A DNA stretch of 26,068 nt from SGZJ01 sp949372955 (GTDB lineage Bacteria > Bacteroidota > Bacteroidia > Flavobacteriales > Flavobacteriaceae), in assembly GCA_949372955.1 (NCBI GenBank), contig CASIAX010000011.1, positions 1-26,068 of the forward strand. Reading direction: 5' to 3'. How positions within the stretch are numbered: position 1 is the first letter of the stretch; the number at the start of each line of letters is the position of its first letter. Made by a program: the position numbers and the translations under genes. This document shows positions 8,313 to 16,837 of the stretch, in pieces. The notes under the pieces were generated by a model. That model was given only the letters and a program-made list of their open reading frames with translations, had not been told where the DNA came from and ran no database searches.

Positions 8313-10424
8313 TTAATTTATATTAAACTTAATACTTTTCGATTCAAAAGATTCTAAACCAGCTTTAAGAAAGGACAAATAATCTTCTTCACTTGGAGTG
8401 TATCCAACTGGAGAGGCTATAATTTCATTCCCTTCAGGATTTAAAAGTACGTAGTAAGGTTGAGAATTAGTTTGAAAAAATTCAGTTTGAAAGTGAGCCC
8501 ATTTATGGCCGTAATTCTTTAATTTCCTAAATCCATCTCCTGTACTTCTTTTTACTAACACCTGCTCTTCTTTGGGAAGTGTTTTTTTATCATCTACGTA
8601 TAGTGATATCAATACATATTCATTTCTTATAATTTTATCTATACTACTCAAGGGCCATATGTGTTCTTCCATTTTTCTACAATTAACACACGCAAAACCG
8701 GTAAAATCTAATAAGATTGGTTTGTTCACTTTTTTAGCATGTTCAATTCCTGATTTTAGATCTTTAAAGCAGTCTAAATTATTAGGGCAGTCGTTTGGGT
8801 ACAAAAAACTATACCCCACAGGAGGCGCTAATCCACTAAGTAGAGACAACGGTTTAAATGTGGATGTTTCACTATTGTAAGTAAAACCTGAGGCCAGATA
8901 TATAGAAAAAGAAAAGGCCAAAACAATACTGCAAATTCTAACAAAAGAAAACTTACCTACTTTTTGATCGTGTGGGAATTTAATTAAACCAAGTAAATAA
9001 AGTGTCAAACATGCAGAAATCACAAACCATAAAAACAAGAAAACTTCAATTTTTAATAGATTCCAATGAGCTACTAAATCTGCATTGGATAAGAATTTAA
9101 GGGCAAGAGCAAGCTCAACAAAACCTAACACAACTTTAATTGTATTTAACCAAGATCCGGATTTAGGTAAATTGCTTAATACTTTAGGGAACATTGCAAA
9201 TAATGCAAACGGTAAACCTAGAGCAACTCCAAAACCACCCATTCCCGCGGTCAGCTGCCACGCTCCTCCATCACTAGTTATAGAACTAGCGAGCAAAGAT
9301 CCTAGAATTGGACCTGTACAAGAAAAAGAAACAACAGCAAGGGTTAGGGCCATAAAAAACACTCCTAATACTCCTCCAAATGTTTCTCCTTTAGTGGAGT
9401 TATTTACCCAGCTTGAGGGAAGTGTTAATTCATAATATCCAAAAAATGAAAATGCAAAAAATATAAATATTAAAAAGAAAATAATATTTAAAGTAACGTT
9501 AGTTGATATTTCGTTTAGAATATCTGGATTTACAGAGTCTAGCAAATGAAAAGGGACACTTAAAAGTAGGTATACTAAAACAATAAAGAATCCATAAAGC
9601 AAAGCACTGTAGACTCCTTTTTTGTTGTTTTGCTTAGTAAAAAAACTAACCGTTAGAGGAATCATTGGAAAAACACAAGGGGTCAATAAAGCTAATAAAC
9701 CTCCTATAAAACCTAGTCCAAAAATACTAAATAAGGTCTTGTTGTTTTTTGGTGTCGATGCAGAAACCTCAGATTCAGATTTGTTTTTGTAAGCAATTAC
9801 CTCTTCTGGCTTGTAGCCATATAATAAGATGTTTGAGTCTTCTAATAATTCAAGACTTGAATTGTTGTTTTCATTAGACTTAGTTGATACAACAGAACTT
9901 CCTAATTCAAACAGGAAATCAATATCGGTAGGAGGCAAACATCTAGTGTCGTCACAAGTCATAAAAGTTAAATAACCAGAGATAGGGGAAGCATCAGCAA
10001 TTACGTTTACTTTTTGAGTGAATTTTGCTTTGGAATAAAATTTTGATACAATCATTTCAAACACAGGGTCCTGTTCGGTAACCTTGTTCGTTTGATCTTC
10101 AACAACATCACCTATTAATTCAACATTTGTATTTTTATCAAATTCAAAAGAAGTAGGAATAGGGCCAAAACCATCAATGTATTGAGAGTAAACAGACCAT
10201 TTGTAATCTATGTTAGCCGTGAATATAAGGTCGTATTCAGTTTCTGATATTTTAACAGTTTCGAATTCCCAAGTTACAGGCTCTAATATTTGATCGCCAA
10301 TAATATCTGATTTAGCAATATTAGTTACGGCAGAAGAAGTTACAGTACCAAAGCACAAAAAAGTAAATAATAAAAATATGTTTTTATATAAAAATCTCAT
10401 GTAATTTTTTGTAATTGAATACAA
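8313..10424 (-). CDS. dsbD: Thiol:disulfide interchange protein DsbD (cytochrome c biogenesis-type)
   Basis: Transfers reducing power from cytoplasmic thioredoxin to periplasmic thiol proteins. All three parts are present. A periplasmic alpha domain (about 35-185) carries C157/C162 (CDDTRCLPP). An eight-helix core (about 230-515) carries the paired cysteines C250 (LLTPCVFPMIPL) and C369 (SFSCTGPILG). A C-terminal thioredoxin-like gamma domain has the motif C579-V-N-C582 (FACVNCRKM). The frame opens at 10424, but the likelier start is the internal ATG at 10400, giving MRFLYKNIFLLF, which looks like a signal peptide. It sits 46 bp after the DUF6150 gene and 8 bp before dCMP deaminase on the same strand. 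Confidence 0.93.
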   Translation of the reverse strand: MYSITKNYMRFLYKNIFLLFTFLCFGTVTSSAVTNIAKSDIIGDQILEPVTWEFETVKISETEYDLIFTANIDYKWSVYSQYIDGFGPIPTSFEFDKNTNVELIGDVVEDQTNKVTEQDPVFEMIVSKFYSKAKFTQKVNVIADASPISGYLTFMTCDDTRCLPPTDIDFLFELGSSVVSTKSNENNNSSLELLEDSNILLYGYKPEEVIAYKNKSESEVSASTPKNNKTLFSIFGLGFIGGLLALLTPCVFPMIPLTVSFFTKQNNKKGVYSALLYGFFIVLVYLLLSVPFHLLDSVNPDILNEISTNVTLNIIFFLIFIFFAFSFFGYYELTLPSSWVNNSTKGETFGGVLGVFFMALTLAVVSFSCTGPILGSLLASSITSDGGAWQLTAGMGGFGVALGLPFALFAMFPKVLSNLPKSGSWLNTIKVVLGFVELALALKFLSNADLVAHWNLLKIEVFLFLWFVISACLTLYLLGLIKFPHDQKVGKFSFVRICSIVLAFSFSIYLASGFTYNSETSTFKPLSLLSGLAPPVGYSFLYPNDCPNNLDCFKDLKSGIEHAKKVNKPILLDFTGFACVNCRKMEEHIWPLSSIDKIIRNEYVLISLYVDDKKTLPKEEQVLVKRSTGDGFRKLKNYGHKWAHFQTEFFQTNSQPYYVLLNPEGNEIIASPVGYTPSEEDYLSFLKAGLESFESKSIKFNIN

Positions 10425-10470
10425 ATAAATGTAAAATATATTGACTAACTCTTAATAAAGATATAAATAA

Positions 10471-10800
10471 TCAAAAAAGCAGCTGCCTTTTAGTTTTAGA
10501 TTTCCATTTGGCTTGGTATTTATTATCTACAAAAAACACATTTAGATCTGACTGATATTTTTTGTCTACAAAGAAAATTTTAAAATCTGCTTGATAATTT
10601 TGTTCTGTAAAATACCATAAACCAGAATTTCCCTTTGCTTCGTACTTGTTTTTTAATTTGTAAACCAATAAATCTGCTTGGTATTCATAGTCAACTACAT
10701 GGACCTTAATGTCTGACTGATACGAATAATCAACAGAGTAAAAAGTTTGAGAAAATAATGTAAAGGAGGAGCTTAAAAATAGTATTATGGATAGTCTCAT
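10471..10800 (-). CDS. DUF6150-like secreted protein made of 13-residue repeats
   Basis: A 109-aa exported protein. After a signal peptide (about 1-18, ending in FSQ) the rest is six tandem units of period 13: residues 21-33, 34-46, 47-62 (three residues longer), 63-75, 76-88 and 89-101. The consensus is roughly [Y/F]-x-V-D-x-x-Y-Q-[A/S]-D-x-x-V, for example FFVDKKYQSDLNV. I recall this as the DUF6150 family of Bacteroidota, function unknown. The alternating aromatic/aliphatic pattern suggests a regular beta structure with one strand per repeat. It lies 22 bp after the AraC/SUMF1/hydrolase gene and 46 bp before dsbD, all on one strand. With no cysteines, a direct disulfide role is unlikely. 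Confidence 0.8.
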   Translation of the reverse strand: MRLSIILFLSSSFTLFSQTFYSVDYSYQSDIKVHVVDYEYQADLLVYKLKNKYEAKGNSGLWYFTEQNYQADFKIFFVDKKYQSDLNVFFVDNKYQAKWKSKTKRQLLF

Positions 10801-10822
10801 ACCTAAATATAATAAATAAAAA

Positions 10823-13114
10823 TTATTTATTATTAACCCAATTTAATGTTGCCTCGACTGCTATATGACTCGGCACATAATGAGCTTCTTCGACAACTAC
10901 ATGTCTTTTATTCTCTTTATCTAAATTTAAAAGATTGTAAAGTGGTAATTGTGAGGACTGATATGGAAAAAAGTAATCATACCTTCCATTAAGTAGCAGT
11001 GTAGGCATTTTTATCCTTGCAGCATATTTTTCGGGCTGTATTTCTTCTCTCACATCATCTAATGAAATCCCACCAACAGCTAAAACACCAGTTTTAAACC
11101 TGTCTTCGATTGCCAGTATATTAACGCCCATTTGTCCACCCCAACTTACACCAAAGTAATGGGGTTCGTAGCCATTTTTGATAGCGTAATCTACAGCATA
11201 TCTAACTTCTTTAACCCAAGTAATAAAGTGATCTCTATAATTCATAGATCGATTCCCAATGTCTGTTTTAAGATCATCTTGCCGTGAATAAGTACTTAAA
11301 TATTCTGGGTAAATTATATCAATACCAGCTTGTAAGAAATCATCAAAATAGTCAGGGTAAACTAATTTGTCTCTGTAAAGAGAGCTTGATCCCGGAAAAT
11401 ATATTAAAGCTATTTTAGATTTTATATCAGGGTTTGCCTGTAGATTGTGAATTGGTAATATGGTATTATCATAAATAATATCAGAAGAGAGACAAAAATA
11501 ATCTCGGTCAGCTACTTTTGTAACTTCTAAATCTTTGAAACTAATACTTTCTTTATCATACATATACAAACTTTTAATCAGTTTCCATTCCTTTTCTGAA
11601 GTTTGAAAATTTTCATAAAAATTTCTTAAATTTTCTCGTTTATAAAAAATCTCCCCCGAGTTATCCGCTTCTAATTTTTTTACAAGTCTAACCCCGTTGT
11701 ATGAAGATCTATCCCAAGCATTTTGGGAAAACCAATCAAAGGGAACGTAAGAATCATCGGCATAAGACCCTCCAAGAATACCTTTCGAGTAATCATCTTT
11801 GAAGCTATTACTAACCCACTCTCTAACATTACCCGCCATATCATATATCCCATTATAATTTACAGAGTTGGATTCAATTCTTGAATTAGTATAGTTGTAG
11901 GTATTAATGTTAGCGTTCTCTAAAGCTTTGTTAGGCTTATATCTGTTAAATGCATAAAACCATTCCGCTAAACTCGGTAGTGACTTCCCTTTAAATTTAG
12001 CAAAAGCATAAGCTTCATACCAAGAAATACCAGTAACGGGGTATAAGTCTTTACCTCTCTCATAGTTTCCTTGACGCCAATCTTTTGGTGAAGGAAAATT
12101 TGATCTATCAACAAAACTTGTTTTAACTTGATCAAAAGAAATTGAAATTCCTTCATGCATTAAATCAGAAGGCCAGTACTCTTTAAGGTAATAGCCATTT
12201 GAATCAACAAATTCTTTGTATTCTTTATTAGAGACTTCATATTTATCGATATAGAATGGCTTAACCACTAAGTTTTCATAAGATTTAGAATAATTTGTGT
12301 TTCCAAGGAATAATTCCATTTCAGGAAAGTACACCCCTTCTTCATCAGTTTTATTGTCCAGTGAAATGTTCATCCGACTTAGATTAGAAACTCTAGAGAA
12401 AAAACTAAAGGTTTCTTTTCCTTCTTGCTCTAACTTTATTTGATTATTAGTGTTACTGATTATTGATGAAAACAAAATAGAAGAATCATTAATCTTATCT
12501 AAATAAACCCATTCATTCCAATCTGTGGTTCGCCAATAAATATCATATTCTCTTAAATTAGAACTAATTATGATAGTATCATTGACAAGTAAGTCATCAT
12601 AAAGGATGTTGTTTATTTTGGCATATTCACTTAACATTAATTTTTTATTGTCAGCTGAAGATGTGTCAATTATATTTATGTATGGAATACCAAGAATTAA
12701 AATAAATATAAATAAGATAGAATATATTAAATACGAAAAGCTTGTCTTATTTTGAATAACTGAAATAATAGCACTTCTGAACTGCCTAATTAATTTTACA
12801 TTATTTAGGGATGCATTAGGACTGTACCCAAACTCATCTTTAAAAGATTTTGAGAAATAGGAAAGGGAAGAAAACCCTGAATCATAGGCGATTTCTGAGA
12901 CATTTTTATCTCCTTTTTTTAATAACTCTTGCGCGTAATCTAGTCGGTAAAACCTTATATAATTAGATAAAGATCTTTGCGTTTTGGATTTAATAGCATC
13001 ACGAGCAGTCTTTTTATCAAGACCTGTATTATCTAATAATTGAGAGGTTGAATACTTACTATCTTTGAAGTTTATTTGGATGTCATTTAAGACAGTTTCA
13101 TAATTATTTTTCAT
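10823..13114 (-). CDS. Membrane-tethered AraC-type regulator fused to SUMF1-like and alpha/beta-hydrolase domains
   Basis: A 763-aa multidomain protein. Residues about 20-105 are an AraC-type double helix-turn-helix (second HTH ISEIAY-like, NVSEIAYDSGFSSLSYFSKSF region 71-91, ending GYSPN). One TM helix covers about 126-147. Residues 150-255 are an unassigned linker domain. Residues about 262-480 are an FGE/SUMF1-fold domain (PFYIDKYEVSNKEY 286-299, GISWYEAYAFAKFKG 362-376, GIYDMAGNVREWV 422-434, GGSYADDSY 448-456). Residues about 535-763 are an alpha/beta hydrolase with nucleophile S657 in GVSWGG, probable acid D713 and base H745. The predicted topology is HTH in the cytoplasm and the rest in the periplasm. 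The SUMF1 domain lacks the formylglycine-enzyme cysteine pair, so it probably binds ligand rather than modifying sulfatases. The hydrolase triad looks intact. Confidence 0.85.
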   Translation of the reverse strand: MKNNYETVLNDIQINFKDSKYSTSQLLDNTGLDKKTARDAIKSKTQRSLSNYIRFYRLDYAQELLKKGDKNVSEIAYDSGFSSLSYFSKSFKDEFGYSPNASLNNVKLIRQFRSAIISVIQNKTSFSYLIYSILFIFILILGIPYINIIDTSSADNKKLMLSEYAKINNILYDDLLVNDTIIISSNLREYDIYWRTTDWNEWVYLDKINDSSILFSSIISNTNNQIKLEQEGKETFSFFSRVSNLSRMNISLDNKTDEEGVYFPEMELFLGNTNYSKSYENLVVKPFYIDKYEVSNKEYKEFVDSNGYYLKEYWPSDLMHEGISISFDQVKTSFVDRSNFPSPKDWRQGNYERGKDLYPVTGISWYEAYAFAKFKGKSLPSLAEWFYAFNRYKPNKALENANINTYNYTNSRIESNSVNYNGIYDMAGNVREWVSNSFKDDYSKGILGGSYADDSYVPFDWFSQNAWDRSSYNGVRLVKKLEADNSGEIFYKRENLRNFYENFQTSEKEWKLIKSLYMYDKESISFKDLEVTKVADRDYFCLSSDIIYDNTILPIHNLQANPDIKSKIALIYFPGSSSLYRDKLVYPDYFDDFLQAGIDIIYPEYLSTYSRQDDLKTDIGNRSMNYRDHFITWVKEVRYAVDYAIKNGYEPHYFGVSWGGQMGVNILAIEDRFKTGVLAVGGISLDDVREEIQPEKYAARIKMPTLLLNGRYDYFFPYQSSQLPLYNLLNLDKENKRHVVVEEAHYVPSHIAVEATLNWVNNK

Positions 13115-13131
13115 ATGATTTTGGGGGAGTT

Positions 13132-13171
13132 AAAAAAAACTCTCACACAAAGTTTAATCAATGTATGAGAG
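13132..13171 (-). terminator. Intrinsic terminator after the 248-aa secreted protein gene
   Basis: On the minus strand CTCTCATAC (13171-13163) pairs with GTGTGAGAG (13148-13140), nine positions with one mismatch, and a T-run of eight follows at 13139-13132. It lies 9 bp after the stop of the upstream gene and separates it from the AraC/SUMF1 gene. Confidence 0.75.
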
Positions 13172-13179
13172 AGTAAATA

Positions 13180-13926
13180 TTACATGTCTGCAACAGGTGA
13201 ACTTAAATCAGGTAACCATCTCCATATTTCGGAATAATTTCCCCACATTTCAAGGCTACTGTCAAAGAGCGCTTGATCGGTATCAAACGAATTTGCACCA
13301 AACATTTCGTTATAAGCATCGATAACTTTAGGCCATGATTCTTGTTCTCCGTCGAAACCAGAATAATCAGTGTGAGAATAAAAAACAATTACATGTCCTG
13401 AATTACCTCCGATAGTAGTTGTCCATACGTTTAAGGACATTTCTTGGTTAGATGCCGCAGCAGCTTTTGCAACATTATTTCTGAACTTCCAAAAGTGTGC
13501 TCCTTTGTCTCTTTTGACATTATAATGCAAAACTTTAGAAACTCTATTTGTTCCTCTACTTACATTATCAAAACTAGCTTTTTCATTAAAACTGATATAT
13601 TCCGTACCACCAACACTATTTATTAATGGAGAAACATTTTCATTCCAATATTTGTAACCTTCCGAATCATATCCATCTAAAGAAGCCATAGTCGGTCCAA
13701 CTCCAAATCTAATTAGCTGTTGTGCTCTCTCTCCTGCTTCAACTTGAAAAGTATAAATAAGCTCACCATCGGCTTTGCTGTTATATTTTTTTGTTTTTTT
13801 CGCTATAGAGGTTTTTGCATTTTGCATCTCCCCTTTATTAACTTTATAATAAGACAACCACCCTTCTTGGCTATTGGCACTAAAACATAGAGTTAATGCT
13901 AGAATAAATAAAATTGATTTTTTCAT
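13180..13926 (-). CDS. Secreted protein of unknown function
   Basis: A 248-aa protein with a clear Sec signal peptide (MKKSILFILALTLCFSANSQ). I do not recognise the family. The mature part has two stretches that could each be a ferredoxin-like (dimeric alpha-beta barrel-type) unit: about 55-105, starting LIYTFQVEAGERAQQL, and about 127-210, with KVLHYNVKRDKGAHFWKF, a beta-rich SLNVWTTT segment and HVIVFYSHTDY. This is a weak structural guess. It has no cysteines after the signal region and no T9SS tail, so it is probably periplasmic. It is followed by its own terminator and preceded by an inverted repeat at 13955-13985, so it is likely a single-gene transcript. Confidence 0.8.
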   Translation of the reverse strand: MKKSILFILALTLCFSANSQEGWLSYYKVNKGEMQNAKTSIAKKTKKYNSKADGELIYTFQVEAGERAQQLIRFGVGPTMASLDGYDSEGYKYWNENVSPLINSVGGTEYISFNEKASFDNVSRGTNRVSKVLHYNVKRDKGAHFWKFRNNVAKAAAASNQEMSLNVWTTTIGGNSGHVIVFYSHTDYSGFDGEQESWPKVIDAYNEMFGANSFDTDQALFDSSLEMWGNYSEIWRWLPDLSSPVADM

Positions 13927-13954
13927 TTGTTTGTTTTTGTTTTTAGTTATTAGT

Positions 13955-13985
13955 AATTAGTAATTAATTTAACAAATTACTAATT
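13955..13985. repeat. 11-bp inverted repeat upstream of the secreted protein gene
   Basis: AATTAGTAATT (13955-13965) and AATTACTAATT (13975-13985) form perfect inverted arms around a 9-base spacer, overlapping tandem TAGTAAT units. The 3' flank on the minus strand is A-rich rather than T-rich, so it is not a convincing terminator. The position just upstream of the gene at 13926 suits an operator or leader structure. Confidence 0.5.
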
Positions 13986-14052
13986 ATACTAATAATACAA
14001 ATTATAAAATTGTTTTAACTATTAGAAATAACATTTTAATCTACTGATAAAA

Positions 14053-14673
14053 TCAAAAAGTAAGAACTCCATTTGGTTGATAAATATAATTAAAAGTATA
14101 GAACCTAGATGAATGAACTGCTGAGTCTGGGTCGCTAGGTGCATTTTGATAATAACTTAGTATCTCAACTTTTGCGTAAAAATTATCATGGGTTCTAAAC
14201 ACCAATACTTTTCCTGGAATTGGTGTGATTAAATATTTAGGGTCTCCGGAGTAGTTATACCAGCCATTATCACTTCCTGTTGCTATAGCATAACCAGAAC
14301 TAGAGTCTGTAATTAGTAAATCAGGATCTACTTCATTAACAGATTCAAAAGTTCCATTTACAATATATGCTGCAGCTTGACCAGATCTGTTTGGCTCATC
14401 AATAGTTCCTAAAGATACTCCACCATTTACTATTATTGATGTTCCTCTAAATGCTATATCCCAATCTGTGTAGCTTCCAGTTTGTTGACCAGTAGCAAAA
14501 TCGAATTTTTTAAATTCTCCAGAAATCGGCTGACCTTGACCTCCGGATTGAGGCGCGTATAAGTTAGAAATAGTTATAGAACCGATATCGCTAAACGGCG
14601 GATCAGTTGTTTTTTCGCAAGAGTAAAATCCAGTTAATAGAATTAATAATATAAATAGTTTAATTGTTTTCAT
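14053..14673 (-). CDS. HmuY family heme-binding lipoprotein
   Basis: A 206-aa protein with a lipoprotein signal peptide, lipobox LTGFYSC with acylated C19. Family blocks are seen: the early FKKFDFATGQ strand, DWDIAFRG (about 70-77), and the C-terminal RFYTFNYIYQPNG, all familiar from HmuY-type proteins. HmuY of Porphyromonas takes heme from host hemoproteins at the cell surface and hands it to a TonB-dependent receptor. Here the receptor gene ends 10 bases upstream on the same strand, matching the hmuR-hmuY arrangement. The heme-ligating residues cannot be assigned with confidence, and another iron complex is possible. Confidence 0.88.
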   Translation of the reverse strand: MKTIKLFILLILLTGFYSCEKTTDPPFSDIGSITISNLYAPQSGGQGQPISGEFKKFDFATGQQTGSYTDWDIAFRGTSIIVNGGVSLGTIDEPNRSGQAAAYIVNGTFESVNEVDPDLLITDSSSGYAIATGSDNGWYNYSGDPKYLITPIPGKVLVFRTHDNFYAKVEILSYYQNAPSDPDSAVHSSRFYTFNYIYQPNGVLTF

Positions 14674-14683
14674 AATTTGATGT

Positions 14684-16768
14684 TTAAAATTGAATATTAA
14701 GTTTTGTGTATATAATTCTACCAGAAATATTACTGATATTTTGAGTGTCTGTGAAATTTAATAGGTTATCTACCCCAATAGATATATTGTAATTTTTATT
14801 TAGTTTTTTATTGATTGTAGAATCAACAATAATGTAACTATTAACAAAAGTGTCAAAACTGTCTAAATAACCATTTCCGTTTTCATCCAGTAAACCATAC
14901 TTGCTTCTATATGTGAGTCTGATATTAGAGTCAATATTTGAATTTGGACTTTTATAATATAGTTTTAAGTTAGCAGTATGTCTTGACCTATTAAATAGTC
15001 CGAAATAATCATTTTTATTTAATTCAAATGATGTAGATGAAGGGTTTTCTCGAGCAAACACTTCTCCATTTTCAAAGGAATTAACCGCTTCTTTATCAAA
15101 TGCATATAGTAGCTGATAGCCAGTTGATAATTTAAAATAATTACTTGGCTTCCAATTCATATTAAACTCTAAGCCTTGAGTGTAAACTTCATTTATGTTA
15201 AAATAACTAAATACATTTTGTCCATTAGTTTTATTAGCAATGACTCTTGTGTCAATTAAGTTTTTAATTGAGTTTCTGAAAAAGTTGAATTCAATTTTCA
15301 ATTTAGAATTAAGATAATAGTCAGACCCAAGGTTAATACCAATGGAACTTTCGGGCTTTATGTTTTTTTCAAATTCTGAAACTGGAACAATAATGTTAGC
15401 TATCTGTCCCTGCTGTTGCAAAATAGGGATTGCTGTACTTACTGCATTATATCCAAGCACAGTGTATCCAATAGTTGCGTTGGTGAAATCAAAATAAAGC
15501 TGCCTAAAATCAGGAACTTTAAAACCGTAACCAAGTGATCCTTTTATAGATAATTGGTTATTAAGTTTATGTCTAAAAGCAACTTTTGGGCTCAATTGTG
15601 ATTCATACTCACTATGACTATCAAAGCGAGCTCCAATAATAATGTTTAGATTATCATTTGGTTTTACATCGTGCTGAACAAAAATATATGGTGAGTTAAA
15701 AATTGGATTTAGGGTAAAGTAAGATCGGTCTAAAGTTTCATGCTTTAAGCCCAAGCCCAAAACAAATATACTGTTTGAGGAAAATGTGTACGTAGTCATA
15801 ATTTCCGGCTTAAGTAAAAGTTGGTCATAAAACCCTTCACTAAATCTTATTCCATTAATATCATCAAGAAATTCATTCGCTTTGTATCTAGTTGCATAGA
15901 ACTCAAAATGTATTTTAAAATTGTTTTTATAAATATGATTCAGATGCAATTGAGTATTCCATTCCCTTATATTACTCTTCCCATTTAATATTTCTGAAGC
16001 TACATAATCTTGATTTTGAGAATAGTATTTAGCTGAAAAATAAAGGTCTGTGTTTTCTGATAAATCATAAGTTAATTTTGATCTTATCGTATAATTAGAA
16101 AAGGGTTCAACCGTATTTAAAACCTCGCTTTCACTTAAGTTATACCCACTACTACTTAAACTATTAATGTAAGTGGTAATCCCAAATTTATTTTTTTTAT
16201 AGTTTAAAGAAGTGCCTATATCATTAGTCTTATGAGTCGCGGTCTTATAGTTTAAATCACCACTAAAACCATCTATTGGAGTATTTGTAATAATATTAAT
16301 AACTCCAGCTAAGGCTGCACTACCATAAAGACTAGACGAAGCCCCTTTGACTATATCAATTTGCTTAATGTTTCCAAGGCTAAATCGTTTCAGATCTAAA
16401 GTTCCTGACAAACGACCTATTACAGGAGCTCCATCAATTAGAATTAAAGTATACTGAGAATCCAGTCCTTGCATCTGAATACCATCACCCCCTCCAAAAT
16501 CAGAAACGGTAATTAATCCGGTTTGTTCATTTAAAATATCATTTAGTCGTAATGAGTTAGTTGATTTTATTTCTGTTTCTGTAATAATTTGTGCCGGAAA
16601 TGGTAATGATGATGATGTTCTTGGGGTTCTTGTTGCTGTAACTAATATTTGATCTAAAAAATTAGTTGAAACAGTATCAAGTGTAATGCTAACTTTTTCT
16701 TGAGAGAAACTAATATTTACAAAAAATATTAAAAAATAAATACAAAAATAATTTTTATTTAGAATCAT
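14684..16768 (-). CDS. TonB-dependent outer-membrane receptor, probably for heme/iron complexes
   Basis: A 694-aa receptor. It has a signal peptide (about 1-23), a TonB-box/plug entry region DQILVTATRTPR (39-50), a plug domain (about 50-165) with typical LNDILNEQTG, IDGAPVIGRLSG and IDIVKGASSSLYGSAALAGV blocks (longest read here 20), and a beta-barrel to the terminal phenylalanine (KLNIQF). Short plain receptors like this, without a carboxypeptidase-like N-domain, usually carry metal or heme cargo rather than glycans. The adjacent HmuY gene supports heme. It is divergent from the DUF6607 gene across 69 bp of AT-rich DNA. Fur-type control would be expected but no clear box was found. Confidence 0.9.
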   Translation of the reverse strand: MILNKNYFCIYFLIFFVNISFSQEKVSITLDTVSTNFLDQILVTATRTPRTSSSLPFPAQIITETEIKSTNSLRLNDILNEQTGLITVSDFGGGDGIQMQGLDSQYTLILIDGAPVIGRLSGTLDLKRFSLGNIKQIDIVKGASSSLYGSAALAGVINIITNTPIDGFSGDLNYKTATHKTNDIGTSLNYKKNKFGITTYINSLSSSGYNLSESEVLNTVEPFSNYTIRSKLTYDLSENTDLYFSAKYYSQNQDYVASEILNGKSNIREWNTQLHLNHIYKNNFKIHFEFYATRYKANEFLDDINGIRFSEGFYDQLLLKPEIMTTYTFSSNSIFVLGLGLKHETLDRSYFTLNPIFNSPYIFVQHDVKPNDNLNIIIGARFDSHSEYESQLSPKVAFRHKLNNQLSIKGSLGYGFKVPDFRQLYFDFTNATIGYTVLGYNAVSTAIPILQQQGQIANIIVPVSEFEKNIKPESSIGINLGSDYYLNSKLKIEFNFFRNSIKNLIDTRVIANKTNGQNVFSYFNINEVYTQGLEFNMNWKPSNYFKLSTGYQLLYAFDKEAVNSFENGEVFARENPSSTSFELNKNDYFGLFNRSRHTANLKLYYKSPNSNIDSNIRLTYRSKYGLLDENGNGYLDSFDTFVNSYIIVDSTINKKLNKNYNISIGVDNLLNFTDTQNISNISGRIIYTKLNIQF

Positions 16769-16837
16769 TCTTAATTAAATTTGCAGTAAATATATAAATT
16801 ATATTGACTTTATCTAATTAATAATATTTAAAATACA

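Noticed and set aside
11655..12335. Active formylglycine-generating enzyme or EgtB-type iron oxidase
   Set aside because: The SUMF1-like domain lacks the catalytic cysteine pair and no HX3HXE iron motif is present, so only the fold is claimed.
13444..13626. Plus-strand open frame inside the secreted 248-aa protein gene
   Set aside because: No start context or family signal; the overlapping minus-strand protein has a signal peptide and terminator.
13955..13985. Terminator of the HmuY operon
   Set aside because: A strong inverted repeat, but it lacks GC pairs and a following T-run on the minus strand; kept as a repeat instead.
16769..16837. Fur box between the TonB receptor and DUF6607 genes
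   Set aside because: The spacer is AT-rich but contains no 19-bp GATAATGATAATCATTATC-like palindrome that can be supported by eye.
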